Below, one piece after another: positions 19,026-27,583 of a stretch of 64,000 nucleotides of DNA. Location: contig NZ_JAJALI010000003.1 of NCBI RefSeq assembly GCF_020523795.1, positions 558,001-622,000 of the forward strand. Direction: 5' to 3'. The DNA is from Ancylobacter sp. Lp-2. Its GTDB lineage: Bacteria; Pseudomonadota; Alphaproteobacteria; Rhizobiales; Xanthobacteraceae. Each line of letters begins with the position of its first letter. Positions within the stretch are counted from its first letter, which is position 1. The notes under the pieces are model-generated. The model was not told the DNA's origin. It saw only the letters and a program-made list of their open reading frames with translations, and did not search any database. Made by a program: the position numbers and the translations under genes.

Positions 19026-19915
19026 CGCGCGGCCCCGCCCGCGCGCTCGACCGCCAACGCCGCCTCCGAATGGGTCGCCGCGTCGGAGCGCACCGCGTCG
19101 TCGGCGGCCGCCTCGGCGAAGGCGCGATAGGCGGGCACCACCGCGTCCGGCGGTCCGTCCATGCGGACCCGCCCTTCATGCAGCCAGACCACCCGGTCGT
19201 AGCCGGCGAAGGCGTCGAGCTCGTGCGCGACGAGGATCACCTGCTGCGGCAGGCCGGCGATCATCGCCTCCAGCCGGCGGCGGGTGGTGAGGTCGAGGCT
19301 GGAGAACGGCTCGTCGAGGATCAGCACCGCCGGCCGCATCACCAGCACCGCGATGATGCACAGCAGCTGCTTCTCGCCCTCGGAGAGCGCGTGTACCGGC
19401 CGCTCCGCCCAGTGCTCGCGCCGGTAGCGGGCCAGCACCGCCTTCGCCTCCTCCCGCGCCTGCCGGCGCGGCAGGCCGGCCTGCTCGAGGCTGAAGCCGA
19501 TCTCCTCGGCCACCGTCGGGAAGATGATCTGGTGGTCGGGGTTCTGGAAGATGAAGCCGACCGTGCGCGGCAGCTCGGCGGTGTGCTCGCGCGTGTCGAG
19601 GCCGTGCACCTCCACCCGCCCCTCGTCCGGCAGCAGCAGGCCGTTGAGCAGGCGGGCCAGCGAGCTCTTGCCGGAGCCGTTGGCGCCGATCAGCCCGATG
19701 CGCCGCTCGGCCAGCGTGAGCGTGACGCCGTCCAGCACCCGCCGGCCGCCGCGGGCCAGAGTGACGGCGTCGAAAAGGATGGCGGGGCGCGGCCCCGGCC
19801 TCGTCACGCCGTCCGAACCGGACCGGACAAGCTCGTCCGCGCCGCCCTCGACCAGAGACGCGGCCCCCCGGACCAGATCCGGGGATGCCGGTTCGCCGGA
19901 GGGCAGGCGGCCCAT
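19022..19915 (-). CDS. bioM: ECF transporter ATPase BioM, with an unusual N-terminal extension
   Basis: An ATPase of the ECF importer. Walker A is GANGSGKSS, the signature is LSEGEKQ and Walker B is VLILDEP, followed by a switch His in VAHELD. The conserved domain starts only at PAILFDAVTLARGG, about 43 residues after the ATG at 19915. A GTG at 19924, overlapping the upstream aldo/keto reductase stop, is an alternative start. The extension is poor in secondary-structure signals and is encoded partly by a 19-bp palindrome, so it may come from an inserted repetitive element. It lies upstream of bioN and bioY in the same operon. Confidence 0.88.
   Translation of the reverse strand: MGRLPSGEPASPDLVRGAASLVEGGADELVRSGSDGVTRPGPRPAILFDAVTLARGGRRVLDGVTLTLAERRIGLIGANGSGKSSLARLLNGLLLPDEGRVEVHGLDTREHTAELPRTVGFIFQNPDHQIIFPTVAEEIGFSLEQAGLPRRQAREEAKAVLARYRREHWAERPVHALSEGEKQLLCIIAVLVMRPAVLILDEPFSSLDLTTRRRLEAMIAGLPQQVILVAHELDAFAGYDRVVWLHEGRVRMDGPPDAVVPAYRAFAEAAADDAVRSDAATHSEAALAVERAGGAAR
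19866..19884. repeat. Palindromic element inside the 5' end of bioM
   Basis: A perfect palindrome CCCCGGA-CCAGA-TCCGGGG within the reading frame of the BioM N-terminal extension, with further GGTCCGG-type sequence nearby. It resembles REP-like elements dispersed in alphaproteobacterial genomes. It codes for the PDLVRG stretch of the extension. Confidence 0.6.
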
Positions 19916-19920
19916 CGCGG

Positions 19921-20754
19921 TCACAGCATTTCCAGCGAGCGCTTGCGGCTCGGCGGCGGGAAGGCGGCGTCGAGCTTCGCGAGATCCTCCGCGTCGAGCT
20001 TGATGTCGCGGGCGCCGGCATTCTCGCGCATGTGCTCGGGACGCGAGGCCTTGGGGATGACGATGTTGCCGGGGTAGCGCAGCGCCCAGGCCAGCGCCAC
20101 CTGGAACGGCTTCGCCCCGTGCTTGGCCGCGACCTCGCCGAGCGCGCCACCCGTCTTGATGCGCCCCTGCTCGATCGGGCTGTAGGCCATCAGCGGCATC
20201 TCATGCTGCTGCAGCCAGGGGATGAGATCCCATTCCGGCCCGCGGCGGGTGAGGTTGTAGAGCACCTGATTGGTGACGCAGCCCTCGCCGCCGGGGGTCT
20301 CGTAGAGCTCGTTCATGTCATCGGTGTCGAAGTTCGACACGCCCCAGTGGCTGATCTTGCCCTGGCTCTTCAGGTGCTCGAAACCGATGATGGTCTCGGC
20401 CAGCGGCACGCCGCCGCGCCAGTGCAGCAGATAGAGGTCGAGCCGGTCGGTCTTCAGCCGCTTCAGGCTGCGCTCGCAGGCGGCGATGACACCGGCGCGG
20501 CTGGCATTGTGCGGATAGACCTTGGAGACCAGGAAAACCTTGTCGCGCAGCCCGGCCAGCGCCTCGCCGAGGAAGCTCTCGCAGGCGCCCTCGCCATACA
20601 TCTCGGCGGTGTCGACCAGCTTCAGGCCGAGCTCGACGCCGAGGCGTACCGATTCGGTCTCTTCCTTCCGTGCCGCCGCGCGCTCGCCCATCATCCAGGT
20701 GCCGATGCCGAGCGCGGGAACCTTCTCGCCGCCGGGAAGCTGAACCGTCTTCAT
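19921..20754 (-). CDS. Aldo/keto reductase (first gene of the bioMNY operon)
   Basis: A 277-residue aldo/keto reductase of the COG0656 type. The catalytic Asp/Tyr are in VDTAEMYGEGACE, the Lys in FLVSKVYPHNASR and the His in YLLHWRGG, with GVSNFD and IPKASRPEHMREN for NADPH binding. The start at 20754 begins MKTVQLPGGEKVPALGIGTW; the frame remains open upstream only as antisense to the divergent regulator gene. It overlaps the GTG start of bioM, so it is probably cotranscribed with the biotin importer. Nothing ties it directly to biotin. Confidence 0.85.
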   Translation of the reverse strand: MKTVQLPGGEKVPALGIGTWMMGERAAARKEETESVRLGVELGLKLVDTAEMYGEGACESFLGEALAGLRDKVFLVSKVYPHNASRAGVIAACERSLKRLKTDRLDLYLLHWRGGVPLAETIIGFEHLKSQGKISHWGVSNFDTDDMNELYETPGGEGCVTNQVLYNLTRRGPEWDLIPWLQQHEMPLMAYSPIEQGRIKTGGALGEVAAKHGAKPFQVALAWALRYPGNIVIPKASRPEHMRENAGARDIKLDAEDLAKLDAAFPPPSRKRSLEML

Positions 20755-20868
20755 CGCGACTTTCCTTACCTTTGCCTCACCTTTTGCGTGCCGACCGGCA
20801 TGCCACCGCCGCCGCCGGGGCGCAAGCATGCTATTCATAACCGCATGATCCGCCCCGTACGGAGTCCC

Positions 20869-21921
20869 ATGTCCAGCGCCGTACCCCATGCCGTGCCCGG
20901 CGCCCCCTCGCAGAGCCTTGTCGCGCCGGCCGCCGCCGAGCAGGACAACGAGCTTGGCATCGAGCTGAGCGCGGTGATCCTCGCCGTCACCGGGGACGAC
21001 CCCAAGGTGCTCGCCATCCGCCATGGCGGGGAGAGCGACGCGCGCGAGGCCCTGCCCTCCGGCCCACTGGAGCGCGGCCACCGCACGCTGGAGATCGGCC
21101 TGCGCTCCTGGGTGGAGCGGCAGACGCTGCAGCATCTCGGCTATGTCGAGCAGCTCTACACCTTCGGCGACCGGGCGCGCGGCGAGGACGGAAGGCGCTC
21201 GCTCTCGCTCGCCTATCTCGCCCTGGTGCGCGAGGCCCGCCCGGCCGGCGACGCCGATGCGCGCTGGCAGAGCTGGTACCGCTATTTCCCCTGGGAGGAC
21301 TGGCGCGCCGGGCGGCCGGCGGTGCTCGACACGCTGCTGCACGGCCTCCGGGCCTGGGCGGCGGCGGCCGAGCGGCGGCTCGCCGACATCCGCGCCGACC
21401 GCATCACCCTGTGCTTCGGCGGCCCGCAAGGAGCGGGCTGGAACGAGGAGCGGGTGCTGGAGCGCTACGAGCTGCTCTACGAGGCCGGGCTGGTGCAGGA
21501 GGCGCTGCGCGAAAACGGGGCGCTGCGCGAGCGCGGCCACGAGCAGGTGCCGGATCGCGGCCCGCCGCGCGTCGCCCCGCCCGCCGCCGGCATCGAGATG
21601 ACGGCGGACCACCGGCGCATGCTGGCGCTCGCCATCGCCCGGCTGCGCGGCAAGATCAAATACCGTCCGGTGGTGTTCGAGCTGATGCCGCCGAGCTTCA
21701 CCCTGCTGCAGCTGCAGCGCACGGTGGAGGCGCTGTCCGGGGTGCAGCTGCACAAGGGCAATTTCCGCCGGCTGATCGAGCAGCAGCGCCTCGTCGAGGA
21801 AACCGGCGAGGCCTCCGCCGAGACCGGCGGAAGGCCGGCCCGCCTCGTGCGCTTCCGCCGCGAGGTGCTACTGGAGCGCCCGGCGCCCGGCGTGCGCCTG
21901 CCGAGCGGCGGACGGCGCTAG
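20869..21921 (+). CDS. nadQ: Nudix-like NAD-biosynthesis regulator, NadQ type
   Basis: A 350-residue protein of the family annotated as NAD regulator in Alphaproteobacteria (COG4111). The N-terminal half is Nudix-like but lacks an intact catalytic Nudix box; it has SAVILAVTGDDPKVLAIRHG and RTLEIGLRSWVERQTLQHLGY-type sequence. The C-terminal half carries PVVFELMPPSFTLLQLQRTVEALSG and KGNFRRLIEQ, the winged-helix region shared with NrtR-type regulators. The ATG at 20869 follows GGAG. nadABC lies 2 kb downstream with two matching palindromes, which fits control of de novo NAD synthesis. The 114-bp gap to the divergent aldo/keto reductase must hold both promoters. Confidence 0.78.
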   Translation: MSSAVPHAVPGAPSQSLVAPAAAEQDNELGIELSAVILAVTGDDPKVLAIRHGGESDAREALPSGPLERGHRTLEIGLRSWVERQTLQHLGYVEQLYTFGDRARGEDGRRSLSLAYLALVREARPAGDADARWQSWYRYFPWEDWRAGRPAVLDTLLHGLRAWAAAAERRLADIRADRITLCFGGPQGAGWNEERVLERYELLYEAGLVQEALRENGALRERGHEQVPDRGPPRVAPPAAGIEMTADHRRMLALAIARLRGKIKYRPVVFELMPPSFTLLQLQRTVEALSGVQLHKGNFRRLIEQQRLVEETGEASAETGGRPARLVRFRREVLLERPAPGVRLPSGGRR

Positions 21922-21980
21922 GGCGCGGTGAAGGGCGGGCCCTCTCCTCCCCTGGCGGAGTGGAGGATCGCCGTGCCGCG

Positions 21981-22421
21981 CTACTCTCGGCCGTCGATCC
22001 ATTTCGACAGGACGGTGCGCGGCGCCACCTCGAAGCCGAGATGCTCATAGAACGCGACCACCTGCGTGTTGGTCTCGCGCACCAGAAGCTGCACCTTGAC
22101 CACGCCCCGCGCGGCGAGCCAGCGCTCGCCGGCCTCCACCATCCGCCGGCCGATGCCCTCGCCCTGCCGGGAGGGTGCGGCGGCGACGTAGTAGAGCCAG
22201 CCGCGATGGCCGTCATGGCCGACCATGACGCTGCCGACGAGCGCGCCGTCGGCGGCCCGCGCCACCAGCACATCGGAGGCGGCGCCGGCGCGGGCGAAGC
22301 AGAAATCCGTCGCCGGGTCGTTATAGGGCACGGTGAGCCCGCAGGCGCGCCAGAGCGCCACCACCTCGGCCTCGTCCTCCGGCCGCGCCGGCTCGACGGC
22401 GATACTGACGGTCGCGGTCAT
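21981..22421 (-). CDS. GNAT-family N-acetyltransferase (YpeA-like)
   Basis: A 146-residue GNAT acetyltransferase. Motif A, the acetyl-CoA pyrophosphate loop, is APSRQGEGIGRRMVEAGERWL, and motif B contains NTQVVAFYEHLGFEV. It resembles YpeA-type proteins of this length. It follows the glycosyltransferase gene by 13 bp, so the two are probably one transcript. The acceptor substrate is unknown. Confidence 0.83.
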   Translation of the reverse strand: MTATVSIAVEPARPEDEAEVVALWRACGLTVPYNDPATDFCFARAGAASDVLVARAADGALVGSVMVGHDGHRGWLYYVAAAPSRQGEGIGRRMVEAGERWLAARGVVKVQLLVRETNTQVVAFYEHLGFEVAPRTVLSKWIDGRE

Positions 22422-22434
22422 GCGCTCCTCCCGC

Positions 22435-23655
22435 TCACCGGCCGCCCAGCCGGCGCCAGCGCCGCTTCCACCACGCGCGGAACCCCAGCTTGCCCAGCCG
22501 CCCCTGAACCTCGTCGAGACGCTGCGCCAGCCGAGCCTGCGCCTGTTCCTGCCGCCGCTGCCCTTCCGCCAACCGCTCCGTCAGCGAAACCAGGGCGTCG
22601 AGACGAGCGGCGTTCGCCGCCTGCGTTTGCGCGAGTTCGTGCAGCGCCGCCATCACCGGCCCTTCGGCGGCGACGGTGCCGGACAGCACCGCCTGTCCCT
22701 CGGCGATCTCCTGCAGGCGGGCCAGCAGCGGCGTCTCGATGGCGTCGAGCCGCTGCCGCACCATCTCACGATAATCGGCGATGACGTGCAGCAGGGTCAT
22801 GATCGACCCGCCGGCGCCGGGATCGGCGTTGAGATGGGTGCGCAGCAGCGCGTTGCGGTAGAGCACGTTGTAGCGCGCGTGCAGCGCCCGGCCGGCCTCG
22901 ACCGAATTGCCGTAGGAGCCGGTGGCCTCCGGCCGTAGGTGGTAATAGGCCAGCGGCTGGTCGATGGTGCCGATGTCGCCGACGGCGAAGACCCGCAGAT
23001 TGTAGTCCCAGTCGCCGATCACCGGCAGCGTGTCGTTGTAGAAGCCGATCTGCCGCACCACCGACATGCGGATGACGAAGGCGATCGGGCAGAAGAGGTT
23101 GCGCGACAGCAGCTGGAGGCCGTCGAGATGGGGCTGCCAGTCGTGCCAGGGCTCCCGGTACAGCTCGACCACCCGGTCCGGCTCCAGCCGCTCATAGACG
23201 CGGGTCATGCGGGTGAGCACGGCGGCGTAGCGGCGGTTTTCCTCGCGCTGCAGGAAGCCGACCGTCTCCTTGAGGAAATCCGGGTGCCAGGCGTCGTCGT
23301 CGTCATGCACCACCAGGAAGTCCCCGGTGGCGTGGGTCTGCGCCTGCGCCATCACCAGCGCCCGGTTGGAGGCGGCCTCCATGCCGAGGCTGACCGGGTT
23401 ATGGATGACGGTCAGCCGCCCGGCGAAGGCCTCGCGATGCGGGGCCACCGTCGCCTCGACCGCCTCGGCGTCGCCCCCGTCATTGACGATGTAAAGGTGC
23501 CAGTCGGCATGGGTCTGGCCGAGCACGCTGGCCACCGCCCGCCCGAGCAGCAGGTTGCGGTTGCGGGTACGGGTGACGACCGCCACCCGGCTGCCGGCCG
23601 GCGGCGCCGACATCCAGTCGCTCTGCGAAGGAAAAGGCGGCGTGAAGCCTGGCAT
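22435..23655 (-). CDS. Family 2 glycosyltransferase with C-terminal coiled coil
   Basis: A 406-residue GT-A-fold glycosyltransferase. The first strand VAVVTRTRNRNLLLGRAV and the metal-binding acidic cluster VVHDDDDAWHPDF mark family 2. After about residue 300 the chain becomes Gln/Ala/Arg-rich (AEGQRRQEQAQARLAQRL), a probable coiled coil, ending in a very basic WWKRRWRR tail that could touch the membrane. It may add a sugar to a surface polysaccharide. The only partner gene is the downstream GNAT. Confidence 0.83.
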   Translation of the reverse strand: MPGFTPPFPSQSDWMSAPPAGSRVAVVTRTRNRNLLLGRAVASVLGQTHADWHLYIVNDGGDAEAVEATVAPHREAFAGRLTVIHNPVSLGMEAASNRALVMAQAQTHATGDFLVVHDDDDAWHPDFLKETVGFLQREENRRYAAVLTRMTRVYERLEPDRVVELYREPWHDWQPHLDGLQLLSRNLFCPIAFVIRMSVVRQIGFYNDTLPVIGDWDYNLRVFAVGDIGTIDQPLAYYHLRPEATGSYGNSVEAGRALHARYNVLYRNALLRTHLNADPGAGGSIMTLLHVIADYREMVRQRLDAIETPLLARLQEIAEGQAVLSGTVAAEGPVMAALHELAQTQAANAARLDALVSLTERLAEGQRRQEQAQARLAQRLDEVQGRLGKLGFRAWWKRRWRRLGGR

Positions 23656-23834
23656 GCGAGATCCCCCCGGTCGCTTCGCGTCCCTGTTCCTAGAGCCCGC
23701 AGCGCCCCGGTCAAGTCAAGCCTGCGCCAGCGCTTTTCCCCGCGCCCGCCGCCCTCGCCGGCCCGGCCGGGACGAAACGCCGCGACGATAGGGAAGTCGC
23801 ATGGCGCGATCTGTGACGAAGTGTTGACAGCGAC

Positions 23835-23855
23835 TTATACTCAGTCCTAGCATAA
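23835..23855. promoter_or_regulatory. Candidate NadQ operator 1 upstream of nadA
   Basis: Inverted repeat TTATACT-N7-AGCATAA. A perfect -35 hexamer TTGACA at 23824-23829 lies just before it and TAGCAT at 23849-23854 could be a widely spaced -10, so the repeat sits within the promoter. The same module recurs 73 bp downstream. Confidence 0.65.
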
Positions 23856-23907
23856 GCCAGCTTAGGAATGGATGCCGGGCCTTTGGCCCGGTTCTTCTTG
23901 ACCCTAG

Positions 23908-23928
23908 TTATACTCAATTCGAGCATAA
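23908..23928. promoter_or_regulatory. Candidate NadQ operator 2 upstream of nadA
   Basis: Inverted repeat TTATACTC-N5-GAGCATAA, ending 11 bp before the nadA ATG and preceded by TTGACC at 23898-23903. It shares both arms with operator 1; the centre-to-centre distance of 73 bp is close to seven helical turns, so two bound dimers would face the same side. Confidence 0.65.
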
Positions 23929-23939
23929 GGGAGATCGCG

Positions 23940-25013
23940 ATGCTCGACGCTGCCATCGCCGCCCATGAGGACGCCGCCACTTCCGCGCTGCTGCGCCGCG
24001 ACGGTGCGGGCGCCGGCGCAGGTGCCGGCCTAGGCTTGCCGCTGCCGCATCTCTACGCCCGGGTCTCCCGCCACATCACCCCGGCGGAATGGCCGCTGCT
24101 CGCCCGCGAGGTGGAGGCCATCGAGCGGCTGAAGCGCGAGCGCAACGCGGTGATCCTCGGCCACAACTACCAGGCGCCGGAGATCTTCAACACGGTGGCC
24201 GACATCGTCGGGGATTCGCTGGCGCTGGCCCGCGAGGCGGTGACGGTGGAGGCCGACGTCATCGTCATGGCCGGCGTGCATTTCATGGCCGAGACGGCCA
24301 AGCTCTTGAACCCCTCCAAGACCGTGCTGATGCCGGACATGGGCGCGGGCTGCTCGCTGGCCGACAGCATCACCGCCGCCGATATCCGGCTGATGCGCCA
24401 GCATTACCCCGGCGTGCCGGTGGTCACCTATGTCAACACCTCGGCCGAGGTGAAGGCGGAGAGCGACTATTGCTGCACCTCCGGCAACGCCGTGAAGGTG
24501 GTGCGCCACGTGGCCAAGGAATGGGGCGTGAACCGCATCCTCATGCTGCCGGACGAGTATCTCGCCCAGAACGTGCAGAAGCAGGTGCCGGAGATCGAGT
24601 TGATCGCCTGGAAGGGCCATTGCGAGGTGCATGAGCGCTTCACCCCGCAGGACATTCGCGATCTGCGCGAGAACCATCCCGGCGTGGTGGTGCTGGCGCA
24701 TCCCGAATGCCCGCCCGAAGTGGTCGCCGAGGCCGACTATGCCGGCTCCACCGCCGACATGGCTGGGTATGTCGACCGCGAGAAGCCGCGCCGGGTGGTG
24801 CTGATCACCGAATGCTCGATGGCGGACAATGTCGCGGTGGGGCACCCGGACATCGAGTTCGTGCGGCCCTGCAATCTGTGCCCGCATATGCGCCGCATCA
24901 CGCTGCCGAACATCCGCCGGGCGCTGGAGACCATGCAAGGCGCCGTCGAGATCGACCCGGCGCTGGCGGTGCGCGCCCGCGCCGCCGTCGAGCGCATGAT
25001 CGCCATCCGCTAG
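23940..25013 (+). CDS. nadA: Quinolinate synthase
   Basis: A 357-residue NadA that condenses iminoaspartate with dihydroxyacetone phosphate to quinolinate. The three cluster-binding cysteines lie in DMGAGCSLAD, EYAGST-adjacent HPECPPEV and RPCNLCPHM. The substrate loop ILGHNYQAPEIF and YVNTSAEVKAESDYCCTS are typical. The ATG at 23940 follows AAGGGAG; an upstream in-frame ATG at 23868 would run through operator 2 and is rejected. A short Gly/Ala-rich insert lies at about residues 22-32. It is the first gene of nadABC; nadB follows after 34 bp. Confidence 0.95.
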   Translation: MLDAAIAAHEDAATSALLRRDGAGAGAGAGLGLPLPHLYARVSRHITPAEWPLLAREVEAIERLKRERNAVILGHNYQAPEIFNTVADIVGDSLALAREAVTVEADVIVMAGVHFMAETAKLLNPSKTVLMPDMGAGCSLADSITAADIRLMRQHYPGVPVVTYVNTSAEVKAESDYCCTSGNAVKVVRHVAKEWGVNRILMLPDEYLAQNVQKQVPEIELIAWKGHCEVHERFTPQDIRDLRENHPGVVVLAHPECPPEVVAEADYAGSTADMAGYVDREKPRRVVLITECSMADNVAVGHPDIEFVRPCNLCPHMRRITLPNIRRALETMQGAVEIDPALAVRARAAVERMIAIR

Positions 25014-25047
25014 CCGGTTACCCCGGACCGCTCACAGGACGACTTCC

Positions 25048-26580
25048 ATGACGCAGACCGATCGCGCCGTCGTCATCGGCGGCGGCATCGCCGGGCTTTC
25101 CACCGCCCTGCGGCTCGCCGCCACCGGCCTGAAGGTGACGCTGGCGGTGGCCGGCCCGCTCGGCGCAAAGGACAGCCTCCACTCCGCGGCGACCTTCTGG
25201 GCGCAGGGCGGCATCGCCGCCGCGCTCGGCGCCGACGACCGGCCGGACCTGCACGCCATCGACACGCTGACCGCCGGCGCCGGGCTCTCCGAGCCGGACG
25301 TCGCGCGGCGGGTCGCCGGGGCGGCACCGGCCGCGATCGACTGGCTGGTCTCGCTCGCCACGCCGTTCGACCGCGACGCGGGCGGCGCGCTGGCGCTGGG
25401 TCTGGAAGCGGCGCATTCCCGCCGGCGCATCGTCCATGCCGAGGGCGACGGCACCGGCCGGGTGGTGCTGGCGACGCTGATCGCCGCCGTGTGCGCCTGC
25501 CCGTCGATCACGCTGATCGAGGGCGCCCGCGCCACCGCGCTGATCGAGGACACGCAGGGGCGTATCGCCGGCGTCGCCCTGCGCGACGCCGAAGGACGCC
25601 CGTTCGAGCTCGCGGCGCGCGCGGTGGTGCTGGCGACCGGCGGGCTCGGCGCGCTCTACGCCTCGACCACCAATCCGCTCGGCGCGACGGGATCCGGGCT
25701 GGCGCTCGCGGCCCGCGCGGGCGCGGTGATGCGCGACATGGAGTTCGTGCAGTTCCACCCGACCGCCATCGCCTGCGGCGCCGATCCGATGCCGCTCGCC
25801 ACCGAGGCGCTGCGCGGCGAAGGCGCCCGGCTCATCAATGATCGCGGCGAGCGCTTCATGGCCGACATTCCCGGCGCCGAGCTGGCCCCGCGCGACGTGG
25901 TGGCTCGCGCCATCTTCGCCGAGCTGGCGGCCGGGCGACGGGTGGTGCTCGACGCGCGGCTGAAGGATGTCGAGCGCCGCTTCCCCGGCGTGGTGGCACT
26001 GTGCCGCGCCAACGGCCTCGATCCGCTACGCGACCCGATCCCGGTGCGGCCGGCGGCGCATTACCACATGGGCGGCGTCGAGGTGGACGCCATCGGGCGG
26101 ACCTCCCTGCCCGGCCTTTGGGCCTGCGGCGAGGTCGCCGCCACCGGGCTGCACGGTGCCAATAGGCTGGCCAGCAACTCGCTGCTGGAAGCCCTCGCCT
26201 ATGCCTCGTGGATCGCCGCCGACATCGCAGGCGAGGCGCGGGCCGCTTCGACGCCGGGCACCCCGGTGGCGAACCCGGCCATCGCCGCCCCGCCCTCCCC
26301 GGCGCTGCGGCAGCTGATGGACCGGCAGGTCGGGGTGGTGCGCGAGCGGGCCGGGCTCGCCGACGCTGTCGCCACGCTCGCCAAGGCGGGCGACGACGGC
26401 GCGGCGCGGGTGGCGCTGATGATCGCCACCCTGGCGCTCGCCCGCACCGAGAGCCGCGGCGGGCATTTCCGCGCCGACCATCCGCTGCCGGCCGCCCATG
26501 CCCGGCCCAGCCGCACCACGCTGGAGGCGGTGCTGGCCGCCGCCGGCCTCGGCGCGCCCGCCGAGCGGCAGGTCGCCTGA
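25048..26580 (+). CDS. nadB: L-aspartate oxidase
   Basis: A 510-residue FAD-dependent oxidase that makes iminoaspartate, the substrate of NadA. The N-terminal dinucleotide motif is VVIGGGIAGLSTALRLA, followed by ATFWAQGGIAAALG. The active-site region has EFVQFHPTAIACG, LRGEGARLIN, and RPAAHYHMGG with CGEVAATGLHGANRLASNSLLE, the usual signature of the succinate-dehydrogenase/aspartate-oxidase flavoprotein family. It lies 34 bp after nadA and 50 bp before nadC. Length is normal and no key residue appears missing. Confidence 0.95.
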   Translation: MTQTDRAVVIGGGIAGLSTALRLAATGLKVTLAVAGPLGAKDSLHSAATFWAQGGIAAALGADDRPDLHAIDTLTAGAGLSEPDVARRVAGAAPAAIDWLVSLATPFDRDAGGALALGLEAAHSRRRIVHAEGDGTGRVVLATLIAAVCACPSITLIEGARATALIEDTQGRIAGVALRDAEGRPFELAARAVVLATGGLGALYASTTNPLGATGSGLALAARAGAVMRDMEFVQFHPTAIACGADPMPLATEALRGEGARLINDRGERFMADIPGAELAPRDVVARAIFAELAAGRRVVLDARLKDVERRFPGVVALCRANGLDPLRDPIPVRPAAHYHMGGVEVDAIGRTSLPGLWACGEVAATGLHGANRLASNSLLEALAYASWIAADIAGEARAASTPGTPVANPAIAAPPSPALRQLMDRQVGVVRERAGLADAVATLAKAGDDGAARVALMIATLALARTESRGGHFRADHPLPAAHARPSRTTLEAVLAAAGLGAPAERQVA

Positions 26581-26630
26581 CGGCCCACCTTCTGCCCTTT
26601 CCCTTCTCGCCTTCGCACCGAGTACCCGCC

Positions 26631-27509
26631 ATGCCGCTTTCCCCGCTGCCGCGCCTGATGATCGAGCCGCTGGTCCGCGCCGCCTTCCTGGAAGACCTCG
26701 GCCGCGCCGGTGACGTCACCACCGACGCGGTGATCCCGGCCGGGCTGCGCTTCTCGGCGGTGATCGGCAGCCGCCAGCCCGGCGTGGTCGCCGGCATCGA
26801 CGTGGCGGCCCTGGCCTTCGAGCTGATCGACCCGACATTGAAGGTCGAGATCGTCGCCGGCGACGGCACGGTGGTGGAACCGGGCGACGTGGTGCTGAAG
26901 GTGGAGGGCGCCGCGCGCGCCATCCTCACCGGCGAGCGGGTGGCGCTCAATTTCGCCAGCCACCTCTCCGGCATCGCCACCGCCACCGCCTCGCTGGTGA
27001 GCGTCGCCCGCGCGCACGGCAAGGCGCAGGTGGTGTGCACCCGCAAGACCACGCCGGGGCTGCGGGCGCTGGAGAAGCACGCGGTGAAGGCCGGCGGCGG
27101 CTCCAACCACCGCTTCGGCCTCGACGATGCCGTGCTGATCAAGGACAACCACATCGCAGTGGCCGGCAGCGTCGCCACCGCCATCGCCCGCGCCAAGGCG
27201 CATGCCGGCCACATGGTGAAGATCGAGGTGGAGGTCGACACCCTCGCCCAGCTCGACGAGGCGATGGCGGCCGGGGTCGACGCGGTGCTGCTCGACAATA
27301 TGGACCCGGCGACGCTCACCGAGGCGGTGCGGATCGTCGGCGGGCGGGCGATCACCGAGGCGTCGGGGCGGATCAACCGCGACACGATCGGCCCGGTGGC
27401 GGCGAGCGGGGTGGACCTGATCTCGGTCGGCTGGATCACCCATTCGGCGCCGGTGCTCGACCTCGGGCTCGACGCCATCGAGGCGGTGCCGACCTCGCTG
27501 ATCCCTTGA
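26631..27509 (+). CDS. nadC: Nicotinate-nucleotide pyrophosphorylase (quinolinate phosphoribosyltransferase)
   Basis: A 292-residue enzyme that converts quinolinate and PRPP to nicotinate mononucleotide. It shows LEDLGRAGDVTTDAV, the basic substrate site CTRKTTPGLRALEKHAVKAGGG-type sequence with the conserved RKT and HR, KDNHIAVAG, and VDAVLLDNMDPATL near the end. The start at 26631 begins MPLSPLPRLMIEPLV; upstream in-frame sequence overlaps nadB antisense-like coding and is not used. It is the last gene of nadABC. Confidence 0.95.
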   Translation: MPLSPLPRLMIEPLVRAAFLEDLGRAGDVTTDAVIPAGLRFSAVIGSRQPGVVAGIDVAALAFELIDPTLKVEIVAGDGTVVEPGDVVLKVEGAARAILTGERVALNFASHLSGIATATASLVSVARAHGKAQVVCTRKTTPGLRALEKHAVKAGGGSNHRFGLDDAVLIKDNHIAVAGSVATAIARAKAHAGHMVKIEVEVDTLAQLDEAMAAGVDAVLLDNMDPATLTEAVRIVGGRAITEASGRINRDTIGPVAASGVDLISVGWITHSAPVLDLGLDAIEAVPTSLIP

Positions 27510-27532
27510 ATTCCGGGTGATCACCGCGCTTC

Positions 27533-27556
27533 TGCCCTTGAAACGGGCATGCTTTT
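27533..27556 (+). terminator. Possible terminator after nadC
   Basis: A short hairpin TGCCC-N7-GGGCA followed within 3 nt by TTTT, 24 bp after the nadC stop and just before the glycine riboswitch. The stem is only 5 bp, so it is a weak call. Confidence 0.4.
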
Positions 27557-27583
27557 GTGCGATGCATATAACCGTCTGCTAAT

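Noticed and set aside
20755-20868. A BioR-type operator (TTATMTATAA) or a nadA-like palindrome in the gap between the aldo/keto reductase and nadQ
   Set aside because: I looked for both and saw no convincing match; only a partial TATTCATAA is present.
23868-23939. An upstream in-frame ATG for nadA
   Set aside because: It would place the second operator and the Shine-Dalgarno inside the gene; the ATG at 23940 has AAGGGAG before it and gives a normal protein.
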